A stretch of DNA of 64,000 nt from Scytonema sp035967975 (GTDB lineage Bacteria; Cyanobacteriota; Cyanobacteriia; Cyanobacteriales; Nostocaceae): NCBI GenBank assembly GCA_035967975.1, contig JAWQFQ010000016.1, positions 1 to 64,000 on the forward strand, read 5' to 3'. The position numbers and the translations under genes are program-made. The notes below the pieces were generated by a model, which was not told the origin of the DNA, made no database searches, and was given only the letters and a program-made list of their open reading frames with translations. This document shows, one piece after another, positions 61,786 to 64,000 of this stretch. Numbering within the stretch: the stretch's first letter is position 1; every line of letters starts with the position of its first letter.

Positions 61786-62572
61786 ACATAGCCCATCCTT
61801 TTTCTCCTTCATAACTTGCTTTTGTTCTATTGTCCTGACTTTTTCGGTTGGGTTTGACCTTTTTGCGGGTTGGTTGAGTCATTTCTTGTTCAACTTTCAT
61901 GTCTTTGAAAGTTAGAATTCCGATATGAATTCCTTTGCGGACAGCGTTTAGTTTGTCGTTGACCCCAAGCTTGGTGAATAGGCTATGCATATAGGAACGT
62001 ACTGTGCCTTCGGATACATACATCCTGTTTGCAATTTCATCGTTTTTTATACCTTCGGCGGTTAATTTGAGAACTGTTATTTCTCTCTTTGAGAATTCAC
62101 TTAGTAAATCAAGTCGATTGTTTTCGTAAGAGTCTTTTGACCTGAAGCTTTCAATTAGGATGTGATGTATTGTTGGGTCAATCCATGATTTGTTATTTGA
62201 AGCAGCCATAACAGCTTCAACCAATCTTTCTCCGACTTCTTCCCTAACGCTATTTCTACAGTAGTAGCAGTCTGCGCCATGACTAATTGCTGCGTTAACA
62301 GTATCGCGATCGCAAATAGCAGTCATGACAACAATTTTTATTGATTGATGTCTTTGCTTAATTGTACTGATAACATCAATTCCACTGACATCGGGTAAGT
62401 CAAGATTTACGACCACAACGTCTGGCTGTTCTCGATCGACAATTTCTAGTCCTTCTTTTCCGTATTTGGCAAGACCACACACATGGATTTTACCAGTTTC
62501 AGATAGTATTGTAGCCACACCAAGTCTACATATGGTTTCATTTTCAATGATAACAACACTGATGGATTTCAT
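61784..62572 (-). CDS. NarL/LuxR-type response regulator with atypical receiver domain
   Basis: This 262-residue protein has an N-terminal receiver domain (about 3-120) and a LuxR-type HTH (about 160-220, FSKREITVLKLTAEGIKNDE; VSEGTVRSYMHSLFTKLGV). At the phosphoacceptor position the sequence VVVVNLDLPDVSG gives Asn56 instead of Asp. The switch Thr84 is kept (VVMTA), but the usual Lys (YLLKDA type) is Arg106 in YYCRNS. Such pseudo-receivers act without phosphorylation or through ligand binding. The C-terminal tail (about 225-262) is basic, rich in Lys and Arg, and may bind DNA. No histidine kinase lies nearby. Confidence 0.85.
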   Translation of the reverse strand: MKSISVVIIENETICRLGVATILSETGKIHVCGLAKYGKEGLEIVDREQPDVVVVNLDLPDVSGIDVISTIKQRHQSIKIVVMTAICDRDTVNAAISHGADCYYCRNSVREEVGERLVEAVMAASNNKSWIDPTIHHILIESFRSKDSYENNRLDLLSEFSKREITVLKLTAEGIKNDEIANRMYVSEGTVRSYMHSLFTKLGVNDKLNAVRKGIHIGILTFKDMKVEQEMTQPTRKKVKPNRKSQDNRTKASYEGEKGWAM

Positions 62573-62745
62573 AGTAGATTTGTTTTTTTCAGTATTTTCC
62601 TCTTTATCTAAGATAGATCGCTAAATTCTCTTCAGGAGGGAAATTTATAAACATTTTAAATATCTCAGATTTTTTGGAGTTTTTATTAAGTATTTATGTA
62701 GGAGATGACTTGATGATAAAATTCTAGCTTGATAGTTTTAAGTAA

Positions 62746-63021
62746 ATGAATTTATGGAGTGAAACAGAAGCTTTTATGAAGTACGATAAATTCTTACAGT
62801 GGGTAGAAACAATTGTCGTTTGGTCTTTGATAGGGATGCTATGTTTTGTTGGATTAGGTACCTTGCCTGTTAACCCAACAAGTCTTTTTGACTTTACTAC
62901 GTCACTTTACTATTTTACTGTTGCAATAGTCATCTGTCCTAAGAATTATCTTAGTTTTAATAAAAGGCTGATTTTTGGATTTATAGCCTTTTTTATGGGC
63001 TTGATTACCGGATTAATTTAA
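62746..63021 (+). CDS. Small polytopic membrane protein, hypothetical
   Basis: This 91-residue protein has three hydrophobic segments (about 24-40, 50-65 and 75-91: VWSLIGMLCFVGLGTL; LYYFTVAIVICP; IFGFIAFFMGLITGLI). An in-frame internal start, MKYDKFLQW at 62776, is also possible. It is divergent from the response regulator, and no downstream gene on the same strand is intact. No family is recognised. Confidence 0.5.
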   Translation: MNLWSETEAFMKYDKFLQWVETIVVWSLIGMLCFVGLGTLPVNPTSLFDFTTSLYYFTVAIVICPKNYLSFNKRLIFGFIAFFMGLITGLI

Positions 63022-63217
63022 CAAAAAGTAGGTTGTAGGGATGAGGATAACAATCGTTTTGGAAAACTCTATCCCTACAAAAGTATTTCGAGGATGGGCG
63101 CTACTGATCAGCTGTATTATTAGAAGCTTGTTGCTGAGGAACGTTCTCTTAACGATGTTATACGAAGTTGCCAAAGATAGTATCATTTGATGGAAGATAA
63201 ATAGAGCGCTATCAACT

Positions 63218-63920
63218 ATGCCACGTTCAAGAATTCAAATTGTGCCGCACTTGGAGTATGCGGAATTGACCCGTCGCTACCGACGGTGTCGAAACGGAGC
63301 AGAACGTACACGAAGGCTTGTGATCCGCCTGCGCTCGCCGACCAACAAACCCAATGAAAGCAGAGCAAGTGGCTTCTATTACAGGCTTAAGTGCGGCTTG
63401 GGTGAGGAAAATAGCTCGTCGTTACAATGATTTTGGTCCAATGGGACTGGTTGATGCATATGTAGAGCAACCAGGTGGAAAAGCACGAGCGTTAACACCC
63501 AAGCAACAACAGCAACTATTTGAACGCTTGCACCCTACCACCTGATGATGGTGGGTTGTGGAGTGGACCGAAAGTTGGAGAGCTGATTCAACAATATTTT
63601 GGTGTTAAAGTACATCGGACAACAGCGTGGGGATATCTGAAAAGATTAGGGTTTACACTGCAACAACCACATCCGCTACATACAAAAAGTGCCACGGCGC
63701 GAACAAAGACTAGCCTTTAAGCTTGAGTTGACAGAATTTGTACGTTTAACGCGTTGGCTGTTTCCCCACAAGCAGGTGGAAGTGTGGACACTTTCCTGAG
63801 GCACTTCTGGGACTACAACCAATTGTGCGCCTCCCTTGGGCGATCGCAGGACAAAGACCAGAGGCGCTTCCGAGCCCTATATATCAGTGGCTATATACTA
63901 GCTACAGCACCTGTTCTTTG
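63218..63920 (+). pseudogene. IS630-family-like transposase, multiply frameshifted
   Basis: Pieces in different frames reproduce an IS630-type transposase in order. They are TRRYRRCRNGAERTR (63218 onward), then the helix-turn-helix region EQVASITGLSAAWVRKIARR and FGPMGLVDAYVEQPGGKARA, then VGELIQQYFGVKVHRTTAWG YLKRLGF (63550-63660). Next come ELTEFVRLTRWLFPHKQVEV (about 63723-63780) and GLQPIVRLPWAIAGQRPEAL (about 63805-63865). The segment with the catalytic DE of IS630 elements after VEVWT is damaged. At least three frame changes make it a pseudogene. It may continue past the right edge in altered form. Confidence 0.75.
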
Positions 63921-64000
63921 AAACTTTTCATGCAAGATAGTCAGTTCATGTGCTCGTCCTACAAAGTTGGGTGTTCCTGAAAACTGAAGATTATTTGGGG

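Overview
This window looks like a piece of a large plasmid, or a plasmid-like island, from a filamentous heterocyst-forming cyanobacterium (Nostocales type). The evidence is the protein families (COP23, CHAT fused to a periplasmic binding protein, XRE-DUF1822, AAA-WD40, pentapeptide repeats), frequent HIP1 octamers (GCGATCGC), moderately low GC, and many decayed insertion sequences. Partition and conjugation modules are present. No replication initiator, relaxase, rRNA or tRNA was recognised. A 100-N assembly gap sits at 119-218.

Layout, left to right. 1-8.8 kb: a secreted double-trypsin/TPR protein cut by the gap, a COP23 protein, then two signalling ATPases on the + strand (HTH-AAA and AAA-TM-WD40). 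9.0-13.0 kb: two plasmid partition systems back to back, parAB (minus) and parM plus a ParR-like gene (plus), with palindromic and repeated sites that are candidate centromeres. 13.0-16.1 kb: an IS1182-like pseudogene inside a 257-bp inverted repeat, plus gene fragments. 16.1-19.6 kb: a two-gene unit, XRE-DUF1822 regulator and CHAT/TM/Peripla_BP fusion. 20.2-23.1 kb: a DpdA-like (TGT-fold) protein fused to a DUF6884-like domain, next to a PD-(D/E)XK-like protein. 23.2-25.7 kb: a 2.5-kb block between inverted repeats holding broken pentapeptide and HEAT genes.

25.8-44.3 kb is a type IV secretion (conjugation) locus read right to left: AAA+ ATPase, DUF192, VirB2-, VirB3-, VirB4-, VirB5-, VirB6-, VirB8-, VirB10- and VirB9-like proteins, an unknown membrane protein, the VirD4 coupling ATPase and a large unknown acidic protein. 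GC-rich interspersed repeats separate blocks of this locus, and no VirB11 ATPase was seen.

44.4-49.5 kb is accessory: a PD-(D/E)XK-like protein, an IS5 fragment, a DUF3800 protein, a three-repeat CRISPR remnant without cas genes, a PadR regulator with a permease-prefix protein, and a pentapeptide-repeat membrane protein. 50-54.1 kb is a tight three-gene minus-strand operon: sigma-70-like factor, ParB-like protein, SNF2-type helicase. I consider this and the DpdA-like pair the best candidates for undescribed nucleic-acid-directed systems. 54.4-63.0 kb carries small plasmid genes (a Gp157-like protein, secreted and membrane hypotheticals), a four-gene P-loop cluster on the + strand, and a LuxR-type response regulator lacking its phosphoacceptor aspartate. 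The window ends in a degraded IS630-like transposase.
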